Shown: piece by piece, positions 1 through 6,476 of the stretch
Layout: every line of letters begins with the position of its first letter
How positions within the stretch are numbered: position 1 is the stretch's first letter
NCBI GenBank assembly: GCA_902773455.1
Contig: CACYEW010000082.1
Span: 1 to 8,413 of the forward strand
Direction of reading: 5' to 3'
Source: an uncultured Ruminococcus sp.
GTDB taxonomy: Bacteria; Bacillota; Clostridia; Oscillospirales; CAG-272
DNA: 8,413 bases
Translations under genes and position numbers: made by a program
The notes under the pieces: generated by a model
Database searches by the model: none
Told to the model about the DNA's origin: nothing
What the model saw: the letters and a program-made list of their open reading frames with translations, nothing else

Positions 1-432
1 ACCGATATAATCGTTATTTGAAAACGAAGTCAGATAACAGTCAAAATAATGAGTAGTTCCACTCTCATTTGTATCGTATTTTTCAAACCCGAAGTGTATT
101 TCCATACAATCAGGTAATATCGGCTCACCGGGCGTATACGAAGATGTTGCCGGATCTTTTGACGTTTCAAGTATTGTTTCCTGCATTTCAAGCGTATCTT
201 TCGGATGTGTATCGAACGATACAGATACAGTCTGTTCGGATATCGGTATCTCAGCCGGCTGATTTGCTCTGTTTGCGATCATTATCGAGCCGACGGGGAT
301 CGCGGTGAGCAGTATCACCGCCGCGGCGATCGCGGCGATGAGCGACAGACGGAGTCTTCTTGATTCTTTGTTTTTCTCGTATTCCGCTTTGCGCGAGATG
401 AGCGCGGCGGCGGTCTCTTCATAGGTCTTCAT
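1..432 (-). CDS. Single-pass membrane protein, probable anti-sigma factor (partial, 3' end off left edge)
   Basis: Reading down from an ATG at 430-432 gives 144 codons without a stop, running off the left edge. The protein starts MKTYEETAAALISRKAEYEK and has a short charged cytoplasmic segment (residues 1-28, Arg/Lys-rich just before the membrane). One hydrophobic helix follows at about residues 29-52, then an extracytoplasmic part rich in Ser/Thr/Pro/Glu. The start overlaps the end of the sigma-factor gene by 14 bases in another frame. It has a strong AGGAGG at 442-447, nine bases upstream, so the two are almost certainly translated from one mRNA. A small cytoplasmic N-terminus plus one membrane span next to an ECF sigma gene is the usual layout of an anti-sigma factor that holds the sigma at the membrane. 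That role is inferred from context: no zinc-binding HxxxCxxC motif is visible, and the C-terminal sensor part is missing. GC falls sharply toward the left edge. Confidence 0.72.
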   Translation of the reverse strand, partial: MKTYEETAAALISRKAEYEKNKESRRLRLSLIAAIAAAVILLTAIPVGSIMIANRANQPAEIPISEQTVSVSFDTHPKDTLEMQETILETSKDPATSSYTPGEPILPDCMEIHFGFEKYDTNESGTTHYFDCYLTSFSNNDYIG

Positions 433-970
433 TCGTATAACCCTCCTCATTCATAAGTTTACGCAGCTCGGCGCGTATGCGGGAAAGCGAAGTATATACG
501 CCCGCCTCGCTTTTGCCGGTTATCTTAGATATCTGTTTTGCGTCAAACTCTTCAAAATACGAAAGCCATATAAGCTCGTATTTTTCGGGGCTCAGCTTCA
601 ACAGACATCTGTGCAGGGCTTTTTTTATCTCGCTTTTGAAAAAAGCGTCTTCAAACGGTTCGTCAGCCTGCCTTTCCGGCAGATCGGTGTAAACGATCCG
701 CTTATCGCGGCGGAGTCTGTCGTATGCGATGCTCCTGCCGACGCCGTAAAGCCACGTGCGAAACGACGCGTTGTCGAGCTTTGCGTATTTCGGCTTTTTC
801 GTTATAAGCCTGAAAAACGTGTCTTCGGCGATATCCTCCGCCGTCGGCATATCTCCTACGATACCGTTTATATACAGTATCAGCCCGTCGCGGTATTCGC
901 GCAAAAGCCCGACCAGAGCGTCATCGTCGCCTTGCAGATATTTCAGATAATATTCCGCGCCTTTATCCAT
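419..970 (-). CDS. ECF-type RNA polymerase sigma-70 family factor
   Basis: Protein of 183 residues, normal for an extracytoplasmic-function sigma factor with only regions 2 and 4. Region 2 spans about residues 19-90; it includes the core-binding AEDIAEDTFFRL segment (44-55) and the promoter-melting segment around FRTWLYGVGRSIAYDRLRR (70-88). A short acidic linker follows. Region 4 spans about 117-172, with a helix-turn-helix for -35 recognition near FDAKQISKITGKSEAGVYT (142-160) and a basic final helix. The ATG at 968-970 is preceded by GGAG (978-981) seven bases upstream. The gene's end overlaps the next gene, a membrane protein that is its probable regulator. The factor would redirect RNA polymerase to a small regulon, perhaps including its own promoter; the inducing signal cannot be read from the sequence. 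Family assignment is secure; the ECF subgroup is not determined. Confidence 0.93.
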   Translation of the reverse strand: MDKGAEYYLKYLQGDDDALVGLLREYRDGLILYINGIVGDMPTAEDIAEDTFFRLITKKPKYAKLDNASFRTWLYGVGRSIAYDRLRRDKRIVYTDLPERQADEPFEDAFFKSEIKKALHRCLLKLSPEKYELIWLSYFEEFDAKQISKITGKSEAGVYTSLSRIRAELRKLMNEEGYTNEDL

Positions 971-1002
971 AATTCTTCTCCGAGTTCTGCAGTTCTCTGA
1001 CC

Positions 1003-1055
1003 ATTAAACGAACGAAAACGAAAAACCTTACACGTTTTTTGAAAAATTTTTTATT
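1003..1055 (-). promoter_or_regulatory. Possible autoregulated ECF promoter with A/T-rich upstream tract
   Basis: Read on the minus strand, GTAAGGTTTTT (1021-1031) is followed about ten bases later by CGTTTAAT (1003-1010). This leaves a short leader of roughly 25-30 bases before the sigma-factor ATG. The arrangement, a T-rich -35 block and a CGT-containing -10 block, resembles ECF-type bipartite promoters that sigma factors of this kind use to transcribe their own operons. Immediately upstream is an almost pure A/T stretch (about 1035-1055), which could act as an UP element. There is no good sigma-A TTGACA/TATAAT pair here. The assignment is by shape and position only; the usual AAC of many ECF -35 elements is not intact. 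Confidence 0.4.
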
Positions 1056-1141
1056 TTTTTCGGAAATGCCCGCCGAACGGGTATACCGCAAAAAAGCGAA
1101 ATGCGCTTATGCGGCGCGATGCGTTATCTGCGCCGGGGAGC

Positions 1142-1174
1142 AAAAACGCCGCGGCGGATCGCGGCGGCGTTTTT
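1142..1174 (-). terminator. Rho-independent terminator of the GDPD gene
   Basis: AAAAACGCCGC (1142-1152) pairs with GCGGCGTTTTT (1164-1174) around an 11-base loop. It lies about 17 bases beyond the stop codon of the phosphodiesterase gene. Read on the minus strand the stem ends in five T residues. The structure is symmetrical and could also stop plus-strand transcription. Confidence 0.8.
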
Positions 1175-1191
1175 ACGTTTACGAATAACTT

Positions 1192-3771
1192 TTATTTTTT
1201 CTTCTTTACGATGATCACGGCGACTATAGCGACAACGGCGGCGGCTCCCGCGGCTATCGCGATGATCGCGCCGACGGGCAGACCTTTGTTTGCCGGTTCT
1301 TTTATTTCTTCCGTGTCCGCGCCGGTCTGCGCCGGTTCAGCCGGCTTATCCGTCGGGGCTTCGGTCGGAGCCTCGGTCGGCGCTTCCGTCGTTACGGCTT
1401 TCGCCTTTACCGTTACGGTGACCGGTTCGGTAAATATCGTATAATCGATCTTTCCGCTCTTGTATCTGTATTCGAGCGCGTAGGTGAATTCGCCTTCGCC
1501 GTCAAACGAGAGCACGTTGTTTTCTCCGACGGTGATATTGCCGTCGAGCGGTATAACACGGACCTTGTCGGCAGCGTCGGACGTTTTGCGCTCGTACGTC
1601 GTGACCTCCGCTTCGACTTTCAGCGTCTGCCCCGGTTCAAGCTCGTATGCCGTCTGCTTCGACGTGAGCAGCTTCGCGTATTTTGCGGGGAGCGTGCAGT
1701 TGTTCGTCGTTATGCCGTTGTAGCCCTGCATGAAGAACTGAGCGAAATCGTTTTTGTTGTCGATCGTCCACGGCCACGTGGTGAGACCTCTCATGTTCGC
1801 GTTATACGCGTATTCGGCTGTATGGCCGCCGTAATTCGGGTTGTAGGTCGAACCGAGCACCTGCACCTTTTTGAGCACGCTCTTCACCTGATCTTCGCCG
1901 GTCGCGCCGCTTGCGAGAGGATTGCAGAGATACCCCGCCGACATTTCCCAGAAATGCTTGTGCAGATTCTTTATCTGATTTTCGTGGAAGGTGATCATGC
2001 TGACCTGACCCTCCATGCCGCAGGCTCTCGTCACCTCGGCGAATTTTTCTATCAGAGCCTCGTTCGTGCCTTTGATCTCGACGAAGATCTGAATATCCTC
2101 GCCCTTGAACGCCTCGTAGTATTCTTCAAGCGTGGGTATGCGGCATTCGGTGAAGCCTTCTTTGTTCGAAAACTGCTTGTTCACGTAAAGCTCGCGAAGC
2201 TGTTCGAGCGTTGAGTTTTCTATATTGAGGTCTTTATTGCAGGTCCTGCCGGACGTTGCGTCGTGCATAATGACTATATGGCCGTCTTTTGTGAGATACA
2301 CGTCGTTTTCGACGACGTCGGCGCCGAGCTCATACGCGAGCTTGCAGCCCTCGACCGTGTTTTCGGGCGCCTGAGCCGGTATTCCTCTGTGACCGATATT
2401 GAGCGGAGTTCTGAAAAGCTTGTTTCCGCTCATCACCTCGGTCGCCGTTTTTATCATAAGCTCCGTATTGTCCGTTATCGCGCCGTAGCCGCCGAAGGAG
2501 AGGATCTTATAAGCCTGCGCGGTCGTTTGTACGGGATTTACCGCGGATACCCAGACCGATACGAGTCTGTCGTAGATGTATTTGACAGCGTGCTGAGTCG
2601 CCGCCGAATCGGGCAGTACGACGACGGAGCAGAGAGAAGCGTTCGCTCTGCCTCTTATGTCGAGCAGTTTTTTATCTGTGAGCTCCTTGCCGTCGAGCTC
2701 CTTCGTCAGGTCGAGCACGCCGCGGCAGGCGTTATATTTCTGTCTCGCCGCGTAAACCGTATCGTCCTTATCGCTCATCACGAACACGTCGGAGATCCCG
2801 TTCTTGCTCAGATAATTGCAGACCGGGGCGACCGCCGCATCGTCTTTGATATACAAAGTCGGCATTATTTCGCCGTTAAGAGCCGAAAGAGCCGTCGGCA
2901 GATCGCCGAATTCGTTTTTGCCTTCCGCGTCCGTCAGCTTCAGAGCGGAGTTGACGTAGAATATCGCGTTTGCGGGCTTTACCTTCGTTACGCGGTCGAG
3001 CGAGGCGTTGTCGGTCACGTATTCGGAGAGGGCGTAGCCGCCTATGACTCCGAGATCGCTCTGCGCGATCTTGACGTAGCCTTTATTTACTTCGGCGGTG
3101 TCGGAAAGATACGTGACTTTTATGTCGTCGACCTTCAGTACGCAGAAATTGGCCTGCAAGCCTACGGCGCCTTTGTCGTAATTACCGGCGTCGTTACAAT
3201 CGACTACGGGCGTTCCGTTTACGGAGTGTATCGCGTGATCGCCTTTGACGTATGCCGAGATCTCGAAAAGTCCGTCGTCGGTCATATTCATTTCGTACGG
3301 ACCTTTTGCCGTTACGTTCCACTGGTTTCCCTCGGTCCTGCAGGCGAATTCAACGCCGTTGGCGAGCGTCGTGTCGTGGCGTACACACATCTGATAGTAC
3401 GGATAAGCCTTTCCGTCGGGGTCCTGCGTGCGGTACGTGATAGAGCACCATCTGCCGCCGTCGCGCTGGTTGATTATCGTTGCGTGCACGGTTATCTCGT
3501 AGTTTCCGTAAGCGTCGAGCGCCTCCGGCAAAAGTACGCGAACGAATTCGACTCCCCGCGCGTCGAGAATGAGAAAGCCGTCTTCGACCTTGACGCGGTC
3601 TTTATCAGAGGTAACTACACGGAAATCCTCCGGAAGTCCGTTTTCAAAATCGCATGAATAAAGCAGAGCGCCGTCTTTCAGGCCTTCCGCATGGGTCGCC
3701 GTCGCTATTGCCGCGGCTATCGCGCCGACAAGAAAGAGAGCGACGAGAACAAAAGCAATTATCTTTTTCAT
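1192..3771 (-). CDS. Exported, membrane-anchored glycerophosphodiester phosphodiesterase with jelly-roll module and a second degenerate barrel
   Basis: 859 residues, hydrolysing glycerophosphodiesters to an alcohol and glycerol phosphate if active. Order of parts: signal peptide (1 to about 28); beta-rich jelly-roll/LamG-like module (about 33-223); GDPD-like barrel lacking catalytic residues (about 239-440); catalytic GDPD domain (about 455-705); beta-rich domain (about 707-790); TEAP-repeat stalk (794-809); membrane helix (about 830-855) with a KKKK cytoplasmic end. Catalytic motifs seen are HRG (His461, Arg462) with ENT (470-472), the metal pair in VEND (Glu488, Asp490), MHD (His503), FVEIKG (Glu565, Lys567), and late-strand WPWT and GITTNN. 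The enzyme part should sit outside the cell. The start at 3769-3771 is chosen because GGGAG lies five bases upstream, a perfect-spaced sigma-A promoter lies just beyond, and the protein then begins with a classic signal peptide. The longer open frame up to 3864 would contain that promoter. Substrate is unknown; teichoic-acid or phospholipid-derived glycerophosphodiesters are possible. Confidence 0.9.
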   Translation of the reverse strand: MKKIIAFVLVALFLVGAIAAAIATATHAEGLKDGALLYSCDFENGLPEDFRVVTSDKDRVKVEDGFLILDARGVEFVRVLLPEALDAYGNYEITVHATIINQRDGGRWCSITYRTQDPDGKAYPYYQMCVRHDTTLANGVEFACRTEGNQWNVTAKGPYEMNMTDDGLFEISAYVKGDHAIHSVNGTPVVDCNDAGNYDKGAVGLQANFCVLKVDDIKVTYLSDTAEVNKGYVKIAQSDLGVIGGYALSEYVTDNASLDRVTKVKPANAIFYVNSALKLTDAEGKNEFGDLPTALSALNGEIMPTLYIKDDAAVAPVCNYLSKNGISDVFVMSDKDDTVYAARQKYNACRGVLDLTKELDGKELTDKKLLDIRGRANASLCSVVVLPDSAATQHAVKYIYDRLVSVWVSAVNPVQTTAQAYKILSFGGYGAITDNTELMIKTATEVMSGNKLFRTPLNIGHRGIPAQAPENTVEGCKLAYELGADVVENDVYLTKDGHIVIMHDATSGRTCNKDLNIENSTLEQLRELYVNKQFSNKEGFTECRIPTLEEYYEAFKGEDIQIFVEIKGTNEALIEKFAEVTRACGMEGQVSMITFHENQIKNLHKHFWEMSAGYLCNPLASGATGEDQVKSVLKKVQVLGSTYNPNYGGHTAEYAYNANMRGLTTWPWTIDNKNDFAQFFMQGYNGITTNNCTLPAKYAKLLTSKQTAYELEPGQTLKVEAEVTTYERKTSDAADKVRVIPLDGNITVGENNVLSFDGEGEFTYALEYRYKSGKIDYTIFTEPVTVTVKAKAVTTEAPTEAPTEAPTDKPAEPAQTGADTEEIKEPANKGLPVGAIIAIAAGAAAVVAIVAVIIVKKKK
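1352..1387 (-). repeat. Three 12-base tandem repeats encoding the TEAP stalk
   Basis: Three imperfect 12-base units (1352-1363, 1364-1375, 1376-1387) encode TEAP-type tetrapeptides in the Pro/Thr-rich spacer between the extracellular domains and the C-terminal membrane helix of the phosphodiesterase. The copies differ at a few positions, so they are not a fresh expansion. Such stalks are common before membrane or wall anchors in Clostridia. Confidence 0.85.
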
Positions 3772-3776
3772 AAATA

Positions 3777-3781
3777 CTCCC
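3777..3781 (-). promoter_or_regulatory. Ribosome binding site fixing the GDPD start
   Basis: GGGAG on the minus strand, five bases before the ATG at 3769-3771. It supports this ATG, which begins a signal peptide, over the more upstream in-frame ATG at 3864. Confidence 0.8.
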
Positions 3782-3796
3782 GATAATTTTTTTCCT

Positions 3797-3825
3797 ATTA
3801 TATCATATAACTTTGAGAATTTCAA
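3797..3825 (-). promoter_or_regulatory. Sigma-A promoter of the GDPD gene
   Basis: On the minus strand, TTGAAA (3820-3825) and a perfect TATAAT (3797-3802) are separated by exactly 17 bases (3803-3819). Transcription should start near 3790, leaving a leader of about 20 bases. This is close to a consensus housekeeping promoter, so the gene is probably expressed in vegetative growth and not only under a specialised sigma factor. Confidence 0.88.
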
Positions 3826-3936
3826 TAACAAAATCAAAAAAAATCGTTCGCGTGCTCTCGTCAAGCCGCGACGGCAAAGAATAGCAAACGATCCGGGTCA
3901 TTGTTTTTTCGGCTTTTCGTTATAAAACTTTTATTC

Positions 3937-3957
3937 TGCGACACGAAGCTTTCGACA
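3937..3957 (+). promoter_or_regulatory. Tandem Spo0A-box-like sites upstream of spoIIE
   Basis: TTCGACA at 3951-3957 matches the core Spo0A box exactly (TGTCGAA on the other strand). TGCGACA at 3937-3943 matches six of seven positions in the same orientation, 14 bases upstream. The perfect box covers the presumed -35 element of spoIIE. Spo0A~P is the known activator of spoIIE in Bacillus, with boxes at and upstream of the -35 element. Binding here is inferred from motif and position. Confidence 0.6.
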
Positions 3958-3984
3958 CCTTTATCGAGGCGTTTGCAGTATCAT
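3952..3984 (+). promoter_or_regulatory. Predicted spoIIE promoter with 21-base spacer
   Basis: TCGACA (3952-3957) matches five of six bases of the sigma-A -35 consensus, and TATCAT (3979-3984) five of six of the -10 consensus. They are 21 bases apart, too far for unaided sigma-A. The same abnormal 21-base spacing is established for the Spo0A-activated, sigma-A-dependent spoIIE promoter of B. subtilis. Transcription would begin near 3991, about 26 bases before the ATG. Confidence 0.6.
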
Positions 3985-4016
3985 ATTGAACACAAAAAAC
4001 GAAAGGACGAAGAAAA

Positions 4017-6335
4017 ATGAAAGAAAAGATCAATCATCCGCCGGTATTTTCAAACAGAGCGGAAAAAATCAAAATAAACTCAAAAGCGGTGGCGAAAACG
4101 GCGTTTTACTCGCTTTTATACGCTTTTTGCGCGTATTTTCTCGGCGGAGCGGAGCTTGTGTTCGAAACGTTTCCGCTCGGTCTTTCGTTCGTTTGCTCCG
4201 TTACGGCGAACGTACCCGCCGCCGCGGCGGGCGCGGCGATCGCGGCGGCGCTTTCCGGCGACCGGGCGGTGGTATATATATCGGGTCTCGTCGTAGCCGT
4301 GGGGTTCAGATACGCGTTGTCTTACGCGCTTCATAAAGAGAATATCGGGTTTCCGTCGCTGTCGGACGGCGTGCCGGCGAGAATGGCGTCCGCGGCGGCG
4401 GGCGCGTTCACCGTATCTCTGATAAGGATAATTTACGGCGGATTCAGATATTACGATCTGCTCGCCGCCGTATTCTTCGTTCTGTGCTGCGTCGGAGCCG
4501 TCTACGCGTATTCGGCGTGTCTCGACAGAGAAAACGAATACACGCAGAAATATGAGGCGGGCGTAGCTGCGTTTATGTTCTCGGCGGTTACGGCCTGCGG
4601 CTCCGCGGCGCTTTTCGGGGTATCGTTATCGGTCCTTACGGCGTTTCTGCTGACGCTTTTCACGGCGAGAAAGGGCGGAGCGATGAGAGGCGCCGTAATA
4701 GGCTTCTTATGCGGCGCGGCGACGGATCTCACGCTTTGCCCGATGTTCGGGATCGCGGGATTCATATGCGGACTGTTTTCTTCTTTCTCGTCTTACGTCG
4801 GGGTGCTTTTCGCGCTTTCGTCGGGGCTTTTCTCGCTTATATATACGGGGGGCGTCGAATCGCTCGTCTCCAATCTGCCGGAGGCGGCGACAGCCGCGTG
4901 TTTATTCCTTTTGCTCGACTATTTCAAATTGACGGGAAAAATAAGGCTTTTCGGCGAGGAGGTCCGGTCCGAAGAGAAAGCGGACGCCGGCAAGACCGCC
5001 GTACGCGACGTACTGACGGAAACGGAGTTTGATCTGCGGCGGCTTTCCGACGCGATGAGGGCCGTTTCCGAAATCGCCTCCGATCTTTCGTCGGCGGAAA
5101 GATCGGCTGATACGGACGAGCTTTCACGGCTCTGCGCGGGAGTTTATTCGGATATCTGCGCGGAATGTGAAAAGAGAAACGGATGCGGCGCCAGGGAAAG
5201 CGTGAGCAGAGAATTATTCGAACGGACGGGAGCCGCGCTGTACGAAAAAAAGACGGTTTCGGAGCACGATTTGCCGAAGCTCTTACAGAAAACGTGCGTA
5301 AAGACCGGCGGCGCCGCGGTCAAAATAAACGTTTCGAGCGCAAGGCTCGCCGAGAACAGGGCGAAAAACGACAAAGCCGCGGTCATATCGAAGGACGCGG
5401 AAGTTTTCGCCGGTCTTTTGAAGCGCATATATACCAAAGCCGCCGAAAAATCCGAAGAAAACGAAACCGATATGCAAAAATTGAAAACGGCTTTATACGC
5501 AAACGCTTTTTCCGGGGCGCCCGCCGTCTGCGGACGGAGGAAAAAATACATAACCGCCGTAAGCGCGGATACGGTAAGGCTTCGCAGAAGCGCGAAGGAT
5601 ATAGTAAAAAGCTTCGAAGCTTCGCTTTCCGTGAAGCTGACGGAGCCCGAGATCACGTCTGACGGAAAAACGGCGGTGTTCAGGTGCGAATCACGCCCGG
5701 TATTCGCCTGCGAGGCGGCGAAAGCGGAAGTAACGAAAGAAAACGAGATAATCAACGGAGACACGGCGTTTTATCTGAGGGGAAGAGACGACTACTTTTA
5801 CGGCGCGGTGTGCGACGGTATGGGCAGCGGACGCGACGCCGCTCTTTCGTCAAAGCTTTCGGGCGTCGTCGCCGAAAAGCTTCTGCACGCCGGATGTGAA
5901 GCCGACGACGCTCTCGGATTTCTTAATCATTTGCTGAAACAGAAGCAAAGCGAGTGCTTTTCGACTTTCGATATGATACGCGTGGATCTGCTCGACGGAG
6001 AAGCCGTGTTCTATAAATGCGGCGCCGCGCCCTCCGTGCTCCTTCGCTGCGGCAAGGTCTACCGCCTCGCCTCGCATACGCCGCCGATAGGTATAATGAA
6101 CGAGCTGAGCGCCGAAAAAATAAAGTTTTCTCTTATGCCGGGCGACGTCGCGGTGCTTATGAGCGACGGCGTGACGGAAGCCGGCGGCAGCGCCGACTGG
6201 ATCGTGAAACTGTTGTCGGAGCTTGACGATACGAGCCCCGAAAACGTCGCCGGATCGCTGATAGCCGAGGCGGAGAAAAGGTCCGGAAGAAAGGACGATA
6301 TGAGCGTTCTCGCCATAAAAGTAAGAAAAATATGA
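4017..6335 (+). CDS. spoIIE: Stage II sporulation protein E (PP2C-type serine phosphatase)
   Basis: 772 residues, slightly shorter than the 827 of B. subtilis. SpoIIE dephosphorylates the anti-anti-sigma factor SpoIIAA at the asymmetric septum, freeing sigma-F in the forespore, and interacts with FtsZ in septum formation. The N-terminal part (about 28-303) is a run of roughly eight to ten membrane segments. A cytoplasmic regulatory region follows (about 310-575), with a cysteine cluster CAECEKRNGC (381-390). The C-terminal phosphatase domain (about 580-770) carries the metal-site motifs CDGMGSG (599-605), FSTFD (648-652), GAAP (669-672), PPIGI (689-693), MSDG (715-718) and a final DDMSV (760-764). 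The ATG at 4017 has AAAGGA (4002-4007) nine bases upstream. The gene stands alone between a divergent promoter and a terminator, as expected for a Spo0A-controlled single gene. No key catalytic acidic residue appears missing. Identity is firm. Confidence 0.96.
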   Translation: MKEKINHPPVFSNRAEKIKINSKAVAKTAFYSLLYAFCAYFLGGAELVFETFPLGLSFVCSVTANVPAAAAGAAIAAALSGDRAVVYISGLVVAVGFRYALSYALHKENIGFPSLSDGVPARMASAAAGAFTVSLIRIIYGGFRYYDLLAAVFFVLCCVGAVYAYSACLDRENEYTQKYEAGVAAFMFSAVTACGSAALFGVSLSVLTAFLLTLFTARKGGAMRGAVIGFLCGAATDLTLCPMFGIAGFICGLFSSFSSYVGVLFALSSGLFSLIYTGGVESLVSNLPEAATAACLFLLLDYFKLTGKIRLFGEEVRSEEKADAGKTAVRDVLTETEFDLRRLSDAMRAVSEIASDLSSAERSADTDELSRLCAGVYSDICAECEKRNGCGARESVSRELFERTGAALYEKKTVSEHDLPKLLQKTCVKTGGAAVKINVSSARLAENRAKNDKAAVISKDAEVFAGLLKRIYTKAAEKSEENETDMQKLKTALYANAFSGAPAVCGRRKKYITAVSADTVRLRRSAKDIVKSFEASLSVKLTEPEITSDGKTAVFRCESRPVFACEAAKAEVTKENEIINGDTAFYLRGRDDYFYGAVCDGMGSGRDAALSSKLSGVVAEKLLHAGCEADDALGFLNHLLKQKQSECFSTFDMIRVDLLDGEAVFYKCGAAPSVLLRCGKVYRLASHTPPIGIMNELSAEKIKFSLMPGDVAVLMSDGVTEAGGSADWIVKLLSELDDTSPENVAGSLIAEAEKRSGRKDDMSVLAIKVRKI

Positions 6336-6357
6336 CCTGCGGTATCAGCGCCGCAGG
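6336..6357 (+). other. GC-rich hairpin directly after spoIIE stop
   Basis: CCTGCGG (6336-6342) and CCGCAGG (6351-6357) form a seven-base-pair stem with an eight-base loop, starting at the base after the stop codon. No T tract follows, so it is not a standard terminator. It could protect the 3' end of the mRNA or assist the real terminator 40 bases further on. Confidence 0.5.
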
Positions 6358-6395
6358 CAGGCAAAACGCCCGCCGACGGACGCGCCGATATAAAA

Positions 6396-6437
6396 AGGCT
6401 GAAATAAGGATCGTTATCCTTCATTTCAGCCTGTTTT
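6396..6437. terminator. Bidirectional terminator between spoIIE and the convergent operon
   Basis: AGGCTGAAAT plus AAGGAT (6396-6411) pairs with ATCCTT and ATTTCAGCCT (6416-6421 and 6423-6432). This gives a 16-base-pair stem with one bulged C and a CGTT loop. T residues follow at 6434-6437 for plus-strand transcripts. Five A residues at 6392-6396 supply the U tract for minus-strand transcripts. It can end both spoIIE and the convergent phosphatase/Ig-protein operon. Confidence 0.92.
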
Positions 6438-6476
6438 CATAAATTGCCGGTCAAAGCGACGATGCGGCGCTGAATA

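Noticed and set aside
860..862. LPXTG-like or lipobox anchors in the exported proteins
   Set aside because: The GDPD protein has GLPVG before its membrane helix, not LPXTG. The Ig-repeat protein has MIMC in its signal peptide, but the residue before Cys is Met and not Gly/Ala/Ser, so a lipobox is unlikely. The coordinates given are only a placeholder.
1056..1141. Short inverted repeats such as GGCGC/GCGCC between the GDPD terminator and the sigma promoter
   Set aside because: Stems of five base pairs with long loops are expected by chance in this GC-rich stretch; no conserved RNA or riboswitch pattern was recognised.
2263..3657. Long plus-strand open frame of 464 codons opposite the GDPD gene
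   Set aside because: It is antisense to a gene with clear domains, promoter, RBS and terminator. Its protein is low-quality (Val/Arg/Tyr-rich with no motif) and it has no RBS of note. It is a by-product of GC-rich codon use.
3772..3864. N-terminal extension of the GDPD protein to an ATG at 3864
   Set aside because: The extension spans a perfect-spaced sigma-A promoter and the RBS, and it would bury the signal peptide 31 residues inside the protein.
3901..3926. TTGTTT and TATAAA as a spoIIE promoter
   Set aside because: The spacer is only 14 bases, and the Spo0A boxes would then lie downstream of the start site, which fits repression and not the known activation. Kept only as an alternative.
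3840..3935. Possible tRNA or small RNA upstream of spoIIE, since B. subtilis has tRNA genes near spoIIE
   Set aside because: No cloverleaf, no T-loop GTTCRA motif and no CCA end could be found.
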